This document shows, piece after piece, positions 1 to 7,612 of a stretch of DNA of 16,026 bases. Positions within the stretch are counted from its first letter, which is position 1, and every line of letters begins with the position of its first letter. Both the position numbers and the translations under genes were made by a program. This stretch comes from M3007 sp037130425. GTDB lineage: Bacteria > Bacteroidota > Bacteroidia > Chitinophagales > Saprospiraceae. The stretch covers positions 1-16,026 of the forward strand of contig JBAXTB010000108.1 in assembly GCA_037130425.1 (NCBI GenBank), read 5' to 3'. Below the pieces are notes generated by a model. The model did not search any database and was not told the origin of the DNA. It saw only the letters and a program-made list of their open reading frames with translations.

Positions 1-483
1 CACATGCGCATCAGGCCCTATTGAACGTCTATCGCTTCTGCAATAGTAAATAAACTCCCGGTCACAGTACAAAACATAACCTCTTATGAATTTATCTAAA
101 ATTGCATTCGGGGACTTTATCAAATTATCCACGGCATCCGTATAAAATACATGACCATCTTCATCAACACCGGCCATGAGTGAACTGTGAATATTGGTAA
201 ATTGTGTTTCCTTGGTTCCTTGAACCAATGTATATACATCAAGATTTGGATTTTCTGAACGAAACAACATAACGCTGTCCTTTACATCTAACAAGGAAGT
301 CTTTGACGGCAAGTTGCGTACCAGCGAAAATGAGTCACCTTTTACCTGATATACATTATGGTCCTTATAAGACATAAAACATGGATTATCATGTATATAC
401 CCTTTAAATTCTAGGCTTTCAGGTATAATTACTCCAACCGAAATAGAGATCAGAAATAGCAAAATAGCAAAATTGTTAACCAT
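1..483 (-). CDS. Edge-truncated exported protein of unknown function
   Basis: The frame is open without a stop from an ATG at 483 down to the left edge, giving 161 codons with the C-terminus outside the window. The protein begins with a short polar stretch (MVNN) and a hydrophobic segment at about residues 5-19 (FAILLFLISISVGVI), which looks like an uncleaved anchor or signal peptide. The rest is rich in short beta-type stretches with aromatic residues (for example VYQVKGDSFSLV and GYVLYCDREFIYYC), which could fit a beta-propeller, but I recognise no named family. The start is supported by a perfect promoter (TTTG-N20-TATGTTTG) ending about 30 bp upstream. It is A+T-rich like the other left-flank genes. 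Confidence 0.72.
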   Translation of the reverse strand, partial: MVNNFAILLFLISISVGVIIPESLEFKGYIHDNPCFMSYKDHNVYQVKGDSFSLVRNLPSKTSLLDVKDSVMLFRSENPNLDVYTLVQGTKETQFTNIHSSLMAGVDEDGHVFYTDAVDNLIKSPNAILDKFIRGYVLYCDREFIYYCRSDRRSIGPDAHV

Positions 484-514
484 GTCTTTTTAACGATAAA
501 GTTCAATATTTGAA

Positions 515-546
515 CAAACATAACCCGATTTAATATCGCGCACAAA
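515..546 (-). promoter_or_regulatory. Bacteroidota-type promoter for the exported protein
   Basis: On the minus strand TTTG (546-543) is followed after exactly 20 nt by TATGTTTG (522-515). This matches the Bacteroidota sigma-ABfr -33/-7 pattern (TTTG ... TAnnTTTG). The ATG lies 31 nt further on. Confidence 0.65.
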
Positions 547-550
547 TGAT

Positions 551-766
551 TTATATACCAAGATTAAAGTGGATTTGAAGGATGGATGGATAAAAAGTAT
601 TGATTTTAAGAGGATTAGAATCCAGCCGTTTTCATAACCACTTTGTGTTGACTCCTTGACTATAGCCAAAGCAAAGTGGTTCTGAAAATATAAGTCTGGT
701 AATCCATTGAAAATCAATTTAATCCATCCTGAAAATCTTCAAATCCATTTTAATCTTGGCATATTA
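551..766. repeat. Imperfect ~200-bp palindromic (MITE/REP-like) element
   Basis: The outer arms 560-580 and 737-757 are inverted copies matching at 20 of 21 positions. A second inverted pair, around 631-648 and 675-692 (core ACCACTTTG / CAAAGTGGT), is nested inside, and weaker complementarity joins them. The whole gap between the exported-protein promoter and the SRPBCC gene can therefore fold into one long hairpin. It contains no convincing gene. It could be a miniature mobile element or an intergenic palindromic repeat, and it may also act as the terminator of the SRPBCC gene. Confidence 0.6.
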
Positions 767-780
767 TACACCCTCAGCCT

Positions 781-1200
781 TTATAATTTACTTGCCACCT
801 CTACCTGATGCGCCATTTCTTCAGGCAGCCCGTCGACGATGCCTTGTGCGACTAATTTGATCCACAAAAAACCGAGCAGCCCTTCCATGCGCATGGTGGT
901 GGTAATGCGCAAACCGGCGGATGTTTCTTCCAGCAGGTGTTCCCCGTACATGCGCGCGAGCGGGAAGCGGGTAAAATCGACGAATTTCCGGTTCGGCACG
1001 GTTTCGATCAATTCAATTTTGACTTTCGGGCCGCCTTTGGGCTTCAACGTGAAAAAGTTACCTTTTTCAAAAGGGCCTTCCATGGTTGCATAGTCGATTT
1101 CCTTGTCCCAGGTATGCCAGTTGTTGACGTCGGAAAACAGTTTCCACATTTGAGCGGCGGTGGCAGAGGTGGTTGTGATGGAATGGGTTCTGGTCCACAT
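781..1200 (-). CDS. SRPBCC-family (polyketide cyclase/dehydrase-like) protein
   Basis: This 139-residue protein has the size and pattern of a stand-alone START/SRPBCC domain (Polyketide_cyc2-like). It starts with an ITTTSATAAQMWKLFSDVNNWHTWD segment, the typical first strand and helix ending in a W..WD motif. Several beta strands follow (GNFFTLKPKG, KIELIETVPN, LRITTTMRMEG), and it closes with a long C-terminal helix. Such proteins bind small hydrophobic ligands in a helix-grip cavity; the ligand cannot be inferred here. The ATG at 1200 lies 39 bp from a TATCTTTG -10-type element. It is a single-gene unit with no functional link to its neighbours. The family call is confident; the function is open. 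Confidence 0.85.
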   Translation of the reverse strand: MWTRTHSITTTSATAAQMWKLFSDVNNWHTWDKEIDYATMEGPFEKGNFFTLKPKGGPKVKIELIETVPNRKFVDFTRFPLARMYGEHLLEETSAGLRITTTMRMEGLLGFLWIKLVAQGIVDGLPEEMAHQVEVASKL

Positions 1201-1239
1201 AGTTGAGTGCTGTTGAAAGTGATTGCTTTAATTTAGACG

Positions 1240-1247
1240 CAAAGATA
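1240..1247 (-). promoter_or_regulatory. Putative -7 element of the SRPBCC gene
   Basis: TATCTTTG matches TAnnTTTG exactly and stands 39 bp upstream of the ATG. No TTG is present at the N20 distance, so only half of the promoter pattern is seen. Confidence 0.4.
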
Positions 1248-1404
1248 GTATAGTTTTTGATAGTAAGCGCACTTATTATAAAATTATTTTTTAAGGTCTT
1301 GGAGGAAAGGGAGGTTCTGGTGTTGACATGGGAAAGGTGATGCGGCAGGTGGGAGTATTTTGGCAAAACACTGGGTGTTTGGAATTATGGGACTGGGCGC
1401 GGCG

Positions 1405-1458
1405 AAAAATTATTGCGGGCGGAATGTGGGGCAAATGCACCACATTCCGCCCGCAATA
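1405..1458 (-). terminator. Strong hairpin terminator, minus strand
   Basis: Arms 1411-1429 and 1440-1458 are perfectly complementary over 19 bp with a 10-nt loop (1430-1439). Read on the minus strand the stem is followed by ATTTTT. It lies just past the end of the toxin-tip remnant, where transcription from the RhuM-Fic gene would need to stop. The remaining sequence between the SRPBCC promoter and 1405 shows no gene I can support. Confidence 0.6.
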
Positions 1459-1486
1459 TTGTCATCATAAATATGATCACTCATTG

Positions 1487-1637
1487 CTAATCTCTATTCC
1501 CACGTGGTTTTCGACCGAATTGCTTTTGATACTTGTGGATATGCGTTCGTTCTATCCGTTTGGCTTCTTTTTTCCCAGGAATATCAACCATGAGTACTCT
1601 TGCAAAAAAGCGAAGCCATTTAACACCAAGGTTGAGG
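1487..1637 (-). pseudogene. C-terminal remnant of an RHS-type toxin tip (copy 1)
   Basis: On the minus strand this fragment reads NLGVKWLRFFARVLMVDIPG, then KKEAKRIERTH, and ends KPRGNRD plus a stop at 1487-1489. It is the last half of the toxin-tip gene whose longer copy lies at 11569-11870, and the nucleotides are about 93% alike by eye. The first half is missing: the fragment joins directly to the stop codon of the DUF4240 fragment. The reading frame here is intact through the G-rich codon block where copy 2 has lost a base. Motifs of this kind (LYEI...FKYG...LLNLAVGWLRFFAR...RKPRGN) are familiar from the C-termini of RHS-repeat polymorphic toxins with a GIY-YIG/URI-like nuclease fold. That family call is from memory of the pattern. 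Confidence 0.65.
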
Positions 1638-1738
1638 TTATTTTGACCAGCCTTTTTTATTGCTATATGTCTCGTAGTAATAGGCTGATTCGCCGATAAA
1701 CTTTTTACCCGTTTTTTGTTCGTATGCAGTCATAGCTT
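1638..1738 (-). pseudogene. C-terminal fragment of a DUF4240 gene (copy 1)
   Basis: The minus strand reads AMTAYEQKTGKKFIGESAY and then YYETYSNKKGWSK plus a stop. This is nearly identical to the last 32 residues of the intact DUF4240 protein at 11879-12448. The fragment starts abruptly right after the stop codon of the RhuM-Fic gene (1739-1741), so a deletion or insertion has joined the two. With the adjoining toxin fragment it keeps the same gene order as the right-hand copy, which shows that the whole pair was duplicated and then one copy decayed. Confidence 0.75.
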
Positions 1739-2707
1739 TTAGCGCCTGTTAAGCATACTTATAATTAACTTTTTCACTGCTGCCATTTCTTCGGACTGGC
1801 TGGATGCAACCAGCAAGGTGAGTGCTGCCAGCGCCTTGTTGCTAATAACTGTTTGTTGTAATTCGTTGAATAACAACTTATTTTGTGCTAGAAAGTAAAT
1901 AAAGCAAGCCGCCCCGATGCGTTTGTTCCCATCGATAAAACTGTGATTTTTTACAATTAAATAGAGTAAGGTAGCGGCCTTTTCCTCGATACTTGGGTAA
2001 AGTTCAACACCGCCGAAACTTTGACCGATTTGTGCCACGGAACTTTCAAAACTTTGGTCTTTGGGTTTGGCAAATACATCAGATGAGAAGTCGGATTTCA
2101 TACTTTTTACTACTTCGAGGTATTCTTCCACAGAAGGCAAAATGGCTTCCCTGATGGTTTTCCCCTTGGTATCGAGGGTTTCGTGGTCGTAATCGTCCAA
2201 GATCTCCAACCCTTCGGCAAATAACTTTAAGGTCTCGCTTTCTCCCGTATCTACTTGTTCCTCAATGGCTCGACTTAATATGCGAATACCGGTTTTAAGG
2301 GTTTCAACCTGCATTTGTTTCTCGGCCAAGCGTTTTTCATTGATGGCATAGCCTTGCACGAGGTATTCTTTGAGTCGTTGGGTAGCCCATTGGCGAAATT
2401 GGGTGCCGCGCTTGGAATTGACACGGTAGCCAACGGAAAGTATGGCATCAAGGTTGTAAAATTTAATTTGTCTTTCAATATCCCTTTTTCCTTCTCTTTG
2501 AACTACCGAGAAAAACTCGGTAGTTGAAGTTTCACTTAGCTCCTCCTCCGAATAAATGTTTTTCAAGTGCAGGCCGATTGTATCACTATCCTTCGTAAAC
2601 AACTCAGCCATCATTTTTTGAGATAACCATACTGTATCGGATTCGAATCGAACACTTACGATTGTCTGGTTATCATTAGTCTTGTAAATCTCAACTTGGC
2701 TTTCCAT
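1739..2707 (-). CDS. RhuM-type protein with C-terminal Fic/DOC domain
   Basis: This 322-residue cytoplasmic protein has two parts. Residues 1-125 match the virulence RhuM family (VWLSQKMMAELF, then GYRVNSKRGTQFRQWATQ at 93-110), a probable DNA- or partner-binding module. The C-terminal part (about 195-320) is a Fic/DOC domain with the complete motif HSFIDGNKRIGA at 255-266, holding the catalytic His255 and the phosphate-binding Asp-Gly-Asn-Lys-Arg. Fic domains transfer AMP or, in DOC toxins, a phosphate to proteins such as EF-Tu. A helical linker (125-190) lies between the parts. No antitoxin is next to it, so self-control within the chain is possible. The domain order is usual for RhuM-Fic proteins and the length is full. 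The target is unknown. Confidence 0.9.
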   Translation of the reverse strand: MESQVEIYKTNDNQTIVSVRFESDTVWLSQKMMAELFTKDSDTIGLHLKNIYSEEELSETSTTEFFSVVQREGKRDIERQIKFYNLDAILSVGYRVNSKRGTQFRQWATQRLKEYLVQGYAINEKRLAEKQMQVETLKTGIRILSRAIEEQVDTGESETLKLFAEGLEILDDYDHETLDTKGKTIREAILPSVEEYLEVVKSMKSDFSSDVFAKPKDQSFESSVAQIGQSFGGVELYPSIEEKAATLLYLIVKNHSFIDGNKRIGAACFIYFLAQNKLLFNELQQTVISNKALAALTLLVASSQSEEMAAVKKLIISMLNRR

Positions 2708-2738
2708 ATTTTTAACATTTAATAGTTATTTTTCAGTG

Positions 2739-2769
2739 TAAAAGTAAGGCGTAAAAATACATTTTACAA
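2739..2769 (-). promoter_or_regulatory. Promoter of the RhuM-Fic gene
   Basis: On the minus strand TTG (2769-2767) is followed after 20 nt by TACTTTTA (2746-2739), one mismatch from TAnnTTTG, about 30 bp ahead of the ATG. The rest of the gap up to 3008 is A+T-rich and holds no gene. I see no complete promoter for the plus-strand operon that begins at 3009. Confidence 0.45.
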
Positions 2770-3008
2770 CAAAATGTTTTATATTTTTTGTTGCAAATTC
2801 ATTTGCTAATATGGATCTGGCTGAAAAATTGAATGTTAAAAAGGAGGCAGGTAAACAGGAGCAGGTATCCCATTTTCAATATTTTTGGATAAAAATAGAA
2901 AAATGTTAGGATATGAGTTGGGATTATCTTATAACATGACAATTTATTACTTTTACAGCGAGGAATTTCCCACCTACATTCGCTCTAATTACCCTTAAAA
3001 AACAGGGC

Positions 3009-4610
3009 ATGACAACCGCTGATTTTATCCATCAAATTCGGCAATTAATCGCCGCCAACCAACTGCCCCTCGCTTTGGGCAACATGCGCCTTTTTGCGGA
3101 AAAAACGCCGCTGCTGAATGAGGTGCTGCAACAATCTGGGCGGCTGGCGCAGATCCGCCAACAAAACAAGCTCGGCTTAGTTACGCACGACGAAGCCACG
3201 CTCGAACAAAACCGCATCCGATACGGCTTGCTCGAACTGCTCGACGACTTGGCGCGCATCGGCACGCCCTCTCAGCCTTTCTACGAACTGCTGGCAGCAT
3301 TGGAGCAGGAGAGCGCCCGCCCCGCAGTGCAGGCGGAAGTGGCTAACGCCATCAGCATCGTCAACAGCAAAAACGTGGTGACAGGCTCTACCCTTTCGGC
3401 GGGCGGGAATGTGCATATTGGCGACGTGGTATATCAAACTGCGCCCGCCCCGTCCGGCCCCGCCGCGCCCTCAAAACCCCTCAACGAATACCTTTGCAAA
3501 GCCCTCATCGCGGCCATTCGCCCGCACAACCCGACCGCAGTTCGGTTTTTGGAACGCGCCGAAACCATCCCGCATTGGGAAACCAACGCGCAGGCCGCGA
3601 ACAAGGCCAAAGAGATTTTGGCGTACAGTTTTGTCGGGGTCATCGGCATTCAGTTGAGCAAACTTTTTGCCATCGGCAAGGAAGATTTTTCGGAAACAAC
3701 CCAAAACAAGTTCATCGAAAAGTGCATCCAAATCGCCAAACGCAGCCTTGATTTGGTGGCTTTTGCCCTCGTTTCGCAAATTTGGGAAAGCCAAAAAACA
3801 ACGCCCCGCGCGTTTTCATCGGCCCAAACCGCTGCCTTGCAGGACTTTTTTGACCGCCCTTTTGAACCCGACATCATGGGGCAAGTCGTTTTTTTCCAAA
3901 CGCTTTGCGCACTGTTTGCCGAGCACGGATTGCCGTTTCCCTTTCCGCAATTGCAGGATTTCGGCCCACATTTCCAGGCGGGCAGCGCTTTTCAAAACGC
4001 CATCGGGCAATTGCAGGCACTCAACGCCCGACTCGACCAAAAATCCTGTTCACCCGCCGATTGCAACGCCGCAGAACAAGCCCTCGCCGAGCTGCTTTCT
4101 GCCCTGCATTTCCTCGCCGCCTGCCGCATGGCAAGCATGAAACGCATCGGTTATTGGCAAATCAGAACTGCAACGCCGAAATTCCTGCATCGCTACGCCG
4201 CCCTCGGCATTGACAGCAAGGCCAATGTGGATGCTGAAAAAGTCAATTTTACCCCCGACGCCGCCCCCACCGATTCGGTGCTGCTCTATCGCGGCGACGC
4301 TTACCAGCAAAGCCTCAACCTCAGCCCCTTCATCATTGATCTCAACGCCCTGACCCAGGAAAGCGGGGCCAAAATCTGTTTTTTCCGCGCCCGCGCCCTC
4401 GCGGACGACAGCCTTGATTTTACGTTTTTGGAAGACAATAGTCACGTCAATATCGAATGGAAAGGCGTATTGACCGACCCGGAAAAAGCCAACGAGTTGC
4501 TGCTGCTCCCCGAAAACCGCAGGGCATACAACCTCGATTGCGTCATAGAACAATTTCAGGAAGCGCGAAAAAGCATCCTCGGCGGCGCCCTTAACTTTGA
4601 TGACCTTTAA
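3009..4610 (+). CDS. EAD11-like adaptor protein of a STAND conflict operon
   Basis: This is a 533-residue protein without signal peptide. Residues 1-80 (FIHQIRQLIAANQLPLAL, ...LQQSGRLAQIRQQNKLGLVT, ...NRIRYGLLELLDDL) match the helical effector-associated domain EAD11, which joins receptor and effector proteins by like-with-like binding. Residues 119-142 carry a glycine-rich stretch, TGSTLSAGGNVHIGDVVY, that often follows EAD11 and resembles a short amyloid-type signalling motif. A Pro/Ala linker (143-157) leads to about 375 residues I cannot assign. They hold mixed helices and strands and a late all-beta part (from about 415). It is the first gene of a tight operon, 15 bp ahead of the STAND NTPase. 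Its role is probably to connect the NTPase to an effector (inference). Confidence 0.75.
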   Translation: MTTADFIHQIRQLIAANQLPLALGNMRLFAEKTPLLNEVLQQSGRLAQIRQQNKLGLVTHDEATLEQNRIRYGLLELLDDLARIGTPSQPFYELLAALEQESARPAVQAEVANAISIVNSKNVVTGSTLSAGGNVHIGDVVYQTAPAPSGPAAPSKPLNEYLCKALIAAIRPHNPTAVRFLERAETIPHWETNAQAANKAKEILAYSFVGVIGIQLSKLFAIGKEDFSETTQNKFIEKCIQIAKRSLDLVAFALVSQIWESQKTTPRAFSSAQTAALQDFFDRPFEPDIMGQVVFFQTLCALFAEHGLPFPFPQLQDFGPHFQAGSAFQNAIGQLQALNARLDQKSCSPADCNAAEQALAELLSALHFLAACRMASMKRIGYWQIRTATPKFLHRYAALGIDSKANVDAEKVNFTPDAAPTDSVLLYRGDAYQQSLNLSPFIIDLNALTQESGAKICFFRARALADDSLDFTFLEDNSHVNIEWKGVLTDPEKANELLLLPENRRAYNLDCVIEQFQEARKSILGGALNFDDL

Positions 4611-4625
4611 ACCCCGCCCGAAATC

Positions 4626-6392
4626 ATGCAAAAAAGATATCCGTTCAAGTTTCTCGACGCATATACGCGCGCAGACAGCGACTTTTACTTCGGGCGCAGC
4701 GACGAAATCAACGCGCTTTATGAAATGGTTTTCCAGACCGACCTCCTGCTCGTGTATGGCGCATCGGGTACCGGAAAATCCAGCCTGATCCAATGCGGAT
4801 TGGCCAGCAAATTCCAGAGCCACGACTGGCTCGCGCTCAATATCCGGCGCGGCGGCGACCTCAATGAATCCTTTGAAAAAGCCCTGGATGACGCGGGCGG
4901 CCGTAGTGAGGGGGTGACTTCGAGTCACCCCCTCACTGACTTCGACTGGCTCGACGATGAGCGCTCCAACGATCAGCCCCAGGCCGCATCCAAAATCCTT
5001 TCGCCCCTCGCCCGCCGCTTCAAGGCCATTTATTTGAAGCATTTCAAGCCCGTTTACCTCATTTTCGACCAGTTCGAGGAACTTTACATCCTCGGCAACC
5101 AGCGCGAGCAGCGGCAATTTGTAGAGACTGTGCAGGAAATCCTGCGCGTGGAGCAGCCCGTCAAAATCATCCTCAGCATCCGGGAGGAGTACCTCGGCCA
5201 CTTGTACGAATTCGAGCGGGCCATGCCGGAACTGCTCCGCAAAAAACTCCGCGTGGAGCCGATGAACCTGGATAAGGTGAAAACCGTCATCCAAAGCGTC
5301 GGCGCACAGCCCATGGGAAACGTGCGCCTGCAAACCGGCGAAGAAGCCGACATCGCCGAGGCCATTTTTGAAAAAATACGCGGCGACGAAAAAACCCTGC
5401 ACATCCCGCTGCCCTACTTGCAGGTGTTTTTGGACAAACTTTACCTGCAAATCACCGGCGACAAAACGCGCCAGGCCGAGGCTGTTTTTTCCATGCAGGA
5501 ACTGTCAAAAATCGGCGACCTCGGCGACGTGCTCCGCAATTTTTTGGACGAACAGGTGCGCGACATTGCCCCGGAACTCGGCAAGCCGCAGGAAATGCTG
5601 TGGCAAAGCCTTTCACCCTTTGTCACCCTCGACGGCACCAAAGAGCCGCTCTCGGAGGCGCAACTTGCCGATAAACTGCCCGACGCCGACGCCGATTTTG
5701 TCCGCCGCGCCCTGCAAGCCTTTGTCAAAGGCCGCATTTTGCGTTTTTCAGAGGCCACCCAACGCTACGAAATCGCCCACGACGCGCTCGCCAAGCAGAT
5801 ACATGCCAAGCGCAGCGACGAGGAAATCGCCATTTTGGAGGTGCAGCGCCTTGTGAAAAGCCAAACGGCGATGGCAGACGAGGCCCGCGAGTTTTTTACC
5901 GAAAAACAACTGCTCTTCATCGAGCCGTATCTCGCCAAGTTTCGGCCCAGTGCGGAGGAAAGCGATTGGATTGCGCGCAGCCGGGCGGAGGTGTTGGCGC
6001 AAAAAGAAGCGGCGGCCCTGCGCCAGGCGGAGGAATTAGAAAATGCCCGCACCCGCGCAGTAGAAGCCGAACGGCTGACAAATGCCGCCGAACAAGGCCG
6101 CAAGCGCGCCCGCACGTTCTCCTATTTGGCGGGTTTGGTGGCAGTGGTGGCGATTGGCGCGGGGGTGTATGCGTTTTTTCAAAAAAAAGAAGCCGACGCC
6201 AACCTCCGGCGCATGGAAGTCGCCAATGCGGCCCGCTTAAAAACCGAGATCGGCAAATACATCACCGCTGCCGAACGGATGCGCAAATCGGGCGACGAGG
6301 ATATGGCCAAAGCGATTTTGGAGGAAGCCAATAAACTGGATTCTTTGGAGCAAAACCCGGCGGTGGATTCACTGCTCATGCTATTGAAATAG
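4626..6392 (+). CDS. Membrane-anchored STAND-type NTPase (nSTAND1-like)
   Basis: This 588-residue protein opens with YPFKFLDAYTRADSDFYFGR, the usual entry to bacterial novel-STAND NTPases. Walker A is GASGTGKSS (45-53). Walker B is VYLIFDQFEEL (143-153, Asp148, Glu151/152). A sensor-like SIREEYLGHL follows at 184-193, and then winged-helix-like and helical regions to about 400. A charged coiled coil (about 445-495) precedes one transmembrane helix (about 499-518) and a short helical tail, so the ATPase would be held at the inner membrane. STAND proteins switch from an ADP to an ATP state and oligomerise on a signal. The WD40 or TPR sensor repeats common in the family are absent, so sensing may come from another protein. 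A perfect 33-bp palindrome lies in frame between Walker A and B. Confidence 0.88.
   Translation: MQKRYPFKFLDAYTRADSDFYFGRSDEINALYEMVFQTDLLLVYGASGTGKSSLIQCGLASKFQSHDWLALNIRRGGDLNESFEKALDDAGGRSEGVTSSHPLTDFDWLDDERSNDQPQAASKILSPLARRFKAIYLKHFKPVYLIFDQFEELYILGNQREQRQFVETVQEILRVEQPVKIILSIREEYLGHLYEFERAMPELLRKKLRVEPMNLDKVKTVIQSVGAQPMGNVRLQTGEEADIAEAIFEKIRGDEKTLHIPLPYLQVFLDKLYLQITGDKTRQAEAVFSMQELSKIGDLGDVLRNFLDEQVRDIAPELGKPQEMLWQSLSPFVTLDGTKEPLSEAQLADKLPDADADFVRRALQAFVKGRILRFSEATQRYEIAHDALAKQIHAKRSDEEIAILEVQRLVKSQTAMADEAREFFTEKQLLFIEPYLAKFRPSAEESDWIARSRAEVLAQKEAAALRQAEELENARTRAVEAERLTNAAEQGRKRARTFSYLAGLVAVVAIGAGVYAFFQKKEADANLRRMEVANAARLKTEIGKYITAAERMRKSGDEDMAKAILEEANKLDSLEQNPAVDSLLMLLK
4905..4937. repeat. 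33-bp perfect palindrome inside the STAND gene
   Basis: Arms 4905-4919 and 4923-4937 are perfectly complementary over 15 bp around a 3-nt centre (4920-4922). The core reads GAGGGGGTGACT and its complement. It is in frame and encodes RSEGVTSSHPLT at residues 93-104 of the NTPase, in a loop region between Walker A and Walker B. It looks like a small palindromic element that entered without breaking the gene. Confidence 0.7.
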
Positions 6393-6395
6393 ACG

Positions 6396-7406
6396 ATGAA
6401 AAACTTGATGTCACAACTCCCCGATACTTATCCCCAACTGTTGGATCAAATAGCCGAGACCCTTGAATCTGGCCGCCAGATGGTTTGGAAAGCGGCTAAT
6501 TCTGGACTGCTGATGACTTATTGGGGTATTGGTCAACGCATTGTCGAGTATGAGCAGCAAGGTAGCGACCGCGCTGTTTATGGCGCCAAGCTGCTCGGCA
6601 GACTCTCAAAAGACCTGACCTTGCGGCATGGGAAAGGGTTTAGCCGGAGTAATGTAAATTATATGCGCCTGTTTTACAAGCGTTTTCCAATTGTACAGAC
6701 AGTGTCTGTACAATTGGAATGGGGGCATTACTGCGAAATTTTCTCCATAGATGACGATCTTGAACGCAGTTTTTATCTCAAACAATGCGAAATAGAGGCC
6801 TGGTCGGTAAAGGAACTCCGGCGGCAGGTAAAATCTATGCTTTTTCACCGGCTCGCCTTGAGCAAAGACAAAGAAGGCGTGCTGGAACTTGCCCGAAACG
6901 GGCACCGTGTGCAAAAACCGGAAGACCTGCTCCGCGACCCCTTTATGTTGGAGTTTTTGGGTATCCCGGAAAAAGCGCGTTACAAGGAAAAACACCTCGA
7001 AAAGCGCCTTATTACCTATTTGCAGGATTTTCTCCTCGAAATGGGCCGGGGGTTTGCCTTCATCGGGCGGCAATACCGCATTCAGATTGACGGCAATTTT
7101 TACCGCATTGACCTGCTGTTTTACCACCGCATCCTGAAATGCTTTGTCATCATAGACCTCAAAACAGGCTCCCCGGAACACAAGGATGTCGGTCAAATGA
7201 ACATGTACCTCAACTATTTCAACGAAGAAGAAAACCAGCCCGACGACAACCCGCCCATCGGCATCATTCTCGCAGCGGGCAAAGCAGGCCTGGCCGTCGA
7301 GTACGCTTTGGGCGGCCTTTCCACTCAGATTTTTGTATCCCGCTATCAATTGTACCTGCCGGACCGACAACTCTTAGAGGATACCTTGCGGGGCCTTTTA
7401 TCTTAA
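6396..7406 (+). CDS. YhcG-family PD-(D/E)XK nuclease (DUF1016)
   Basis: This 336-residue protein starts 3 bp after the STAND stop. Residues about 13-165 are the DUF1016 N-terminal helical domain (YWGIGQRIVEYEQQG, YGAKLLGRLSKDL, GFSRSNVNYMRLFY). Residues about 175-330 are a PD-(D/E)XK nuclease-like domain with FYRIDLLFYHR (Asp239), CFVIIDLKTG (Asp254, Lys256) and a following Gln267 helix. Length and domain order are those of the family. It probably cuts nucleic acid; the substrate is unknown. The operon position makes it the likely effector of the adaptor-STAND module (inference). Two oddities are seen: a perfect 35-bp palindrome in the coding sequence, and a stop codon lying inside sequence that matches the downstream FGE-type gene. 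Confidence 0.92.
   Translation: MKNLMSQLPDTYPQLLDQIAETLESGRQMVWKAANSGLLMTYWGIGQRIVEYEQQGSDRAVYGAKLLGRLSKDLTLRHGKGFSRSNVNYMRLFYKRFPIVQTVSVQLEWGHYCEIFSIDDDLERSFYLKQCEIEAWSVKELRRQVKSMLFHRLALSKDKEGVLELARNGHRVQKPEDLLRDPFMLEFLGIPEKARYKEKHLEKRLITYLQDFLLEMGRGFAFIGRQYRIQIDGNFYRIDLLFYHRILKCFVIIDLKTGSPEHKDVGQMNMYLNYFNEEENQPDDNPPIGIILAAGKAGLAVEYALGGLSTQIFVSRYQLYLPDRQLLEDTLRGLLS
6685..6719. repeat. 35-bp perfect palindrome inside the yhcG-like gene
   Basis: Arms 6685-6701 and 6703-6719 are perfect inverted copies (17 bp, core CCAATTGTACAGACA) around a single central G. It encodes FPIVQTVSVQLEW, a region that lines up with the variable stretch before the family's W-x-HYCE motif. Confidence 0.7.
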
Positions 7407-7435
7407 TTGGTTGAGCGAGCGAAAAACCTGCGGCC
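7392..7435 (+). pseudogene. Fragment of an FGE-sulfatase-type gene
   Basis: This 44-bp stretch aligns with 8973-9017 of the DGR target gene at 42 of 45 columns (one gap, two substitutions). In the target that piece encodes AFYLNWLSDRKNLRP. Here it is in another frame and runs through the stop codon of the nuclease gene. It is best read as the remainder of a second FGE-type gene, or of recombination between such genes. The sequence from here to the promoter at 7529 holds no gene I can support. Confidence 0.7.
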
Positions 7436-7528
7436 AGCTTATAAGACCATGCTGGCAGCAAAAACCCGACAGTGAATTCACTTTTATATCAATTGAAATA
7501 AAATATGGAAAACGAGCCACCTTTTCGA

Positions 7529-7560
7529 TTTGTCATTTCGATCAATATCTCGTAATTTTG
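7529..7560 (+). promoter_or_regulatory. Bacteroidota-type promoter of the xisH-xisI-target unit
   Basis: TTTG (7529-7532), then exactly 20 nt, then TAATTTTG (7553-7560): a perfect match to the TTTG/TAnnTTTG pattern. The xisH-like start lies 52 bp downstream. Because xisI and the DGR target follow closely (a -8 bp overlap, then a 19-bp gap) with no terminator between, this promoter may also drive the target gene. Confidence 0.65.
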
Positions 7561-7612
7561 TCAAAGAGGGAGCCAAGGGTATGCTTTTATCATCATTTTT
7601 AAAACAATATTA

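Noticed and set aside
490..717. 75-codon minus-strand open frame
   Set aside because: It lies within the palindromic element and overlaps the promoter of the exported protein; no protein-like conservation is seen.
2880..2887. TATTTTTG as a -7 element for the operon at 3009
   Set aside because: No TTG at 20 nt upstream and 121 bp from the start; too weak to call.
4050..5450. Minus-strand open frame of 466 codons
   Set aside because: It lies opposite the adaptor and STAND genes, crosses their boundary, is rich in low-complexity Val/Phe/Glu runs and matches no family. It is a codon-bias shadow.
6606..7370. Minus-strand open frame of 254 codons
   Set aside because: Antisense to the YhcG-type gene, whose domains are clear on the plus strand.
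7411..7602. 63-codon plus-strand open frame after the nuclease
   Set aside because: It runs over the FGE remnant and the xisH promoter.
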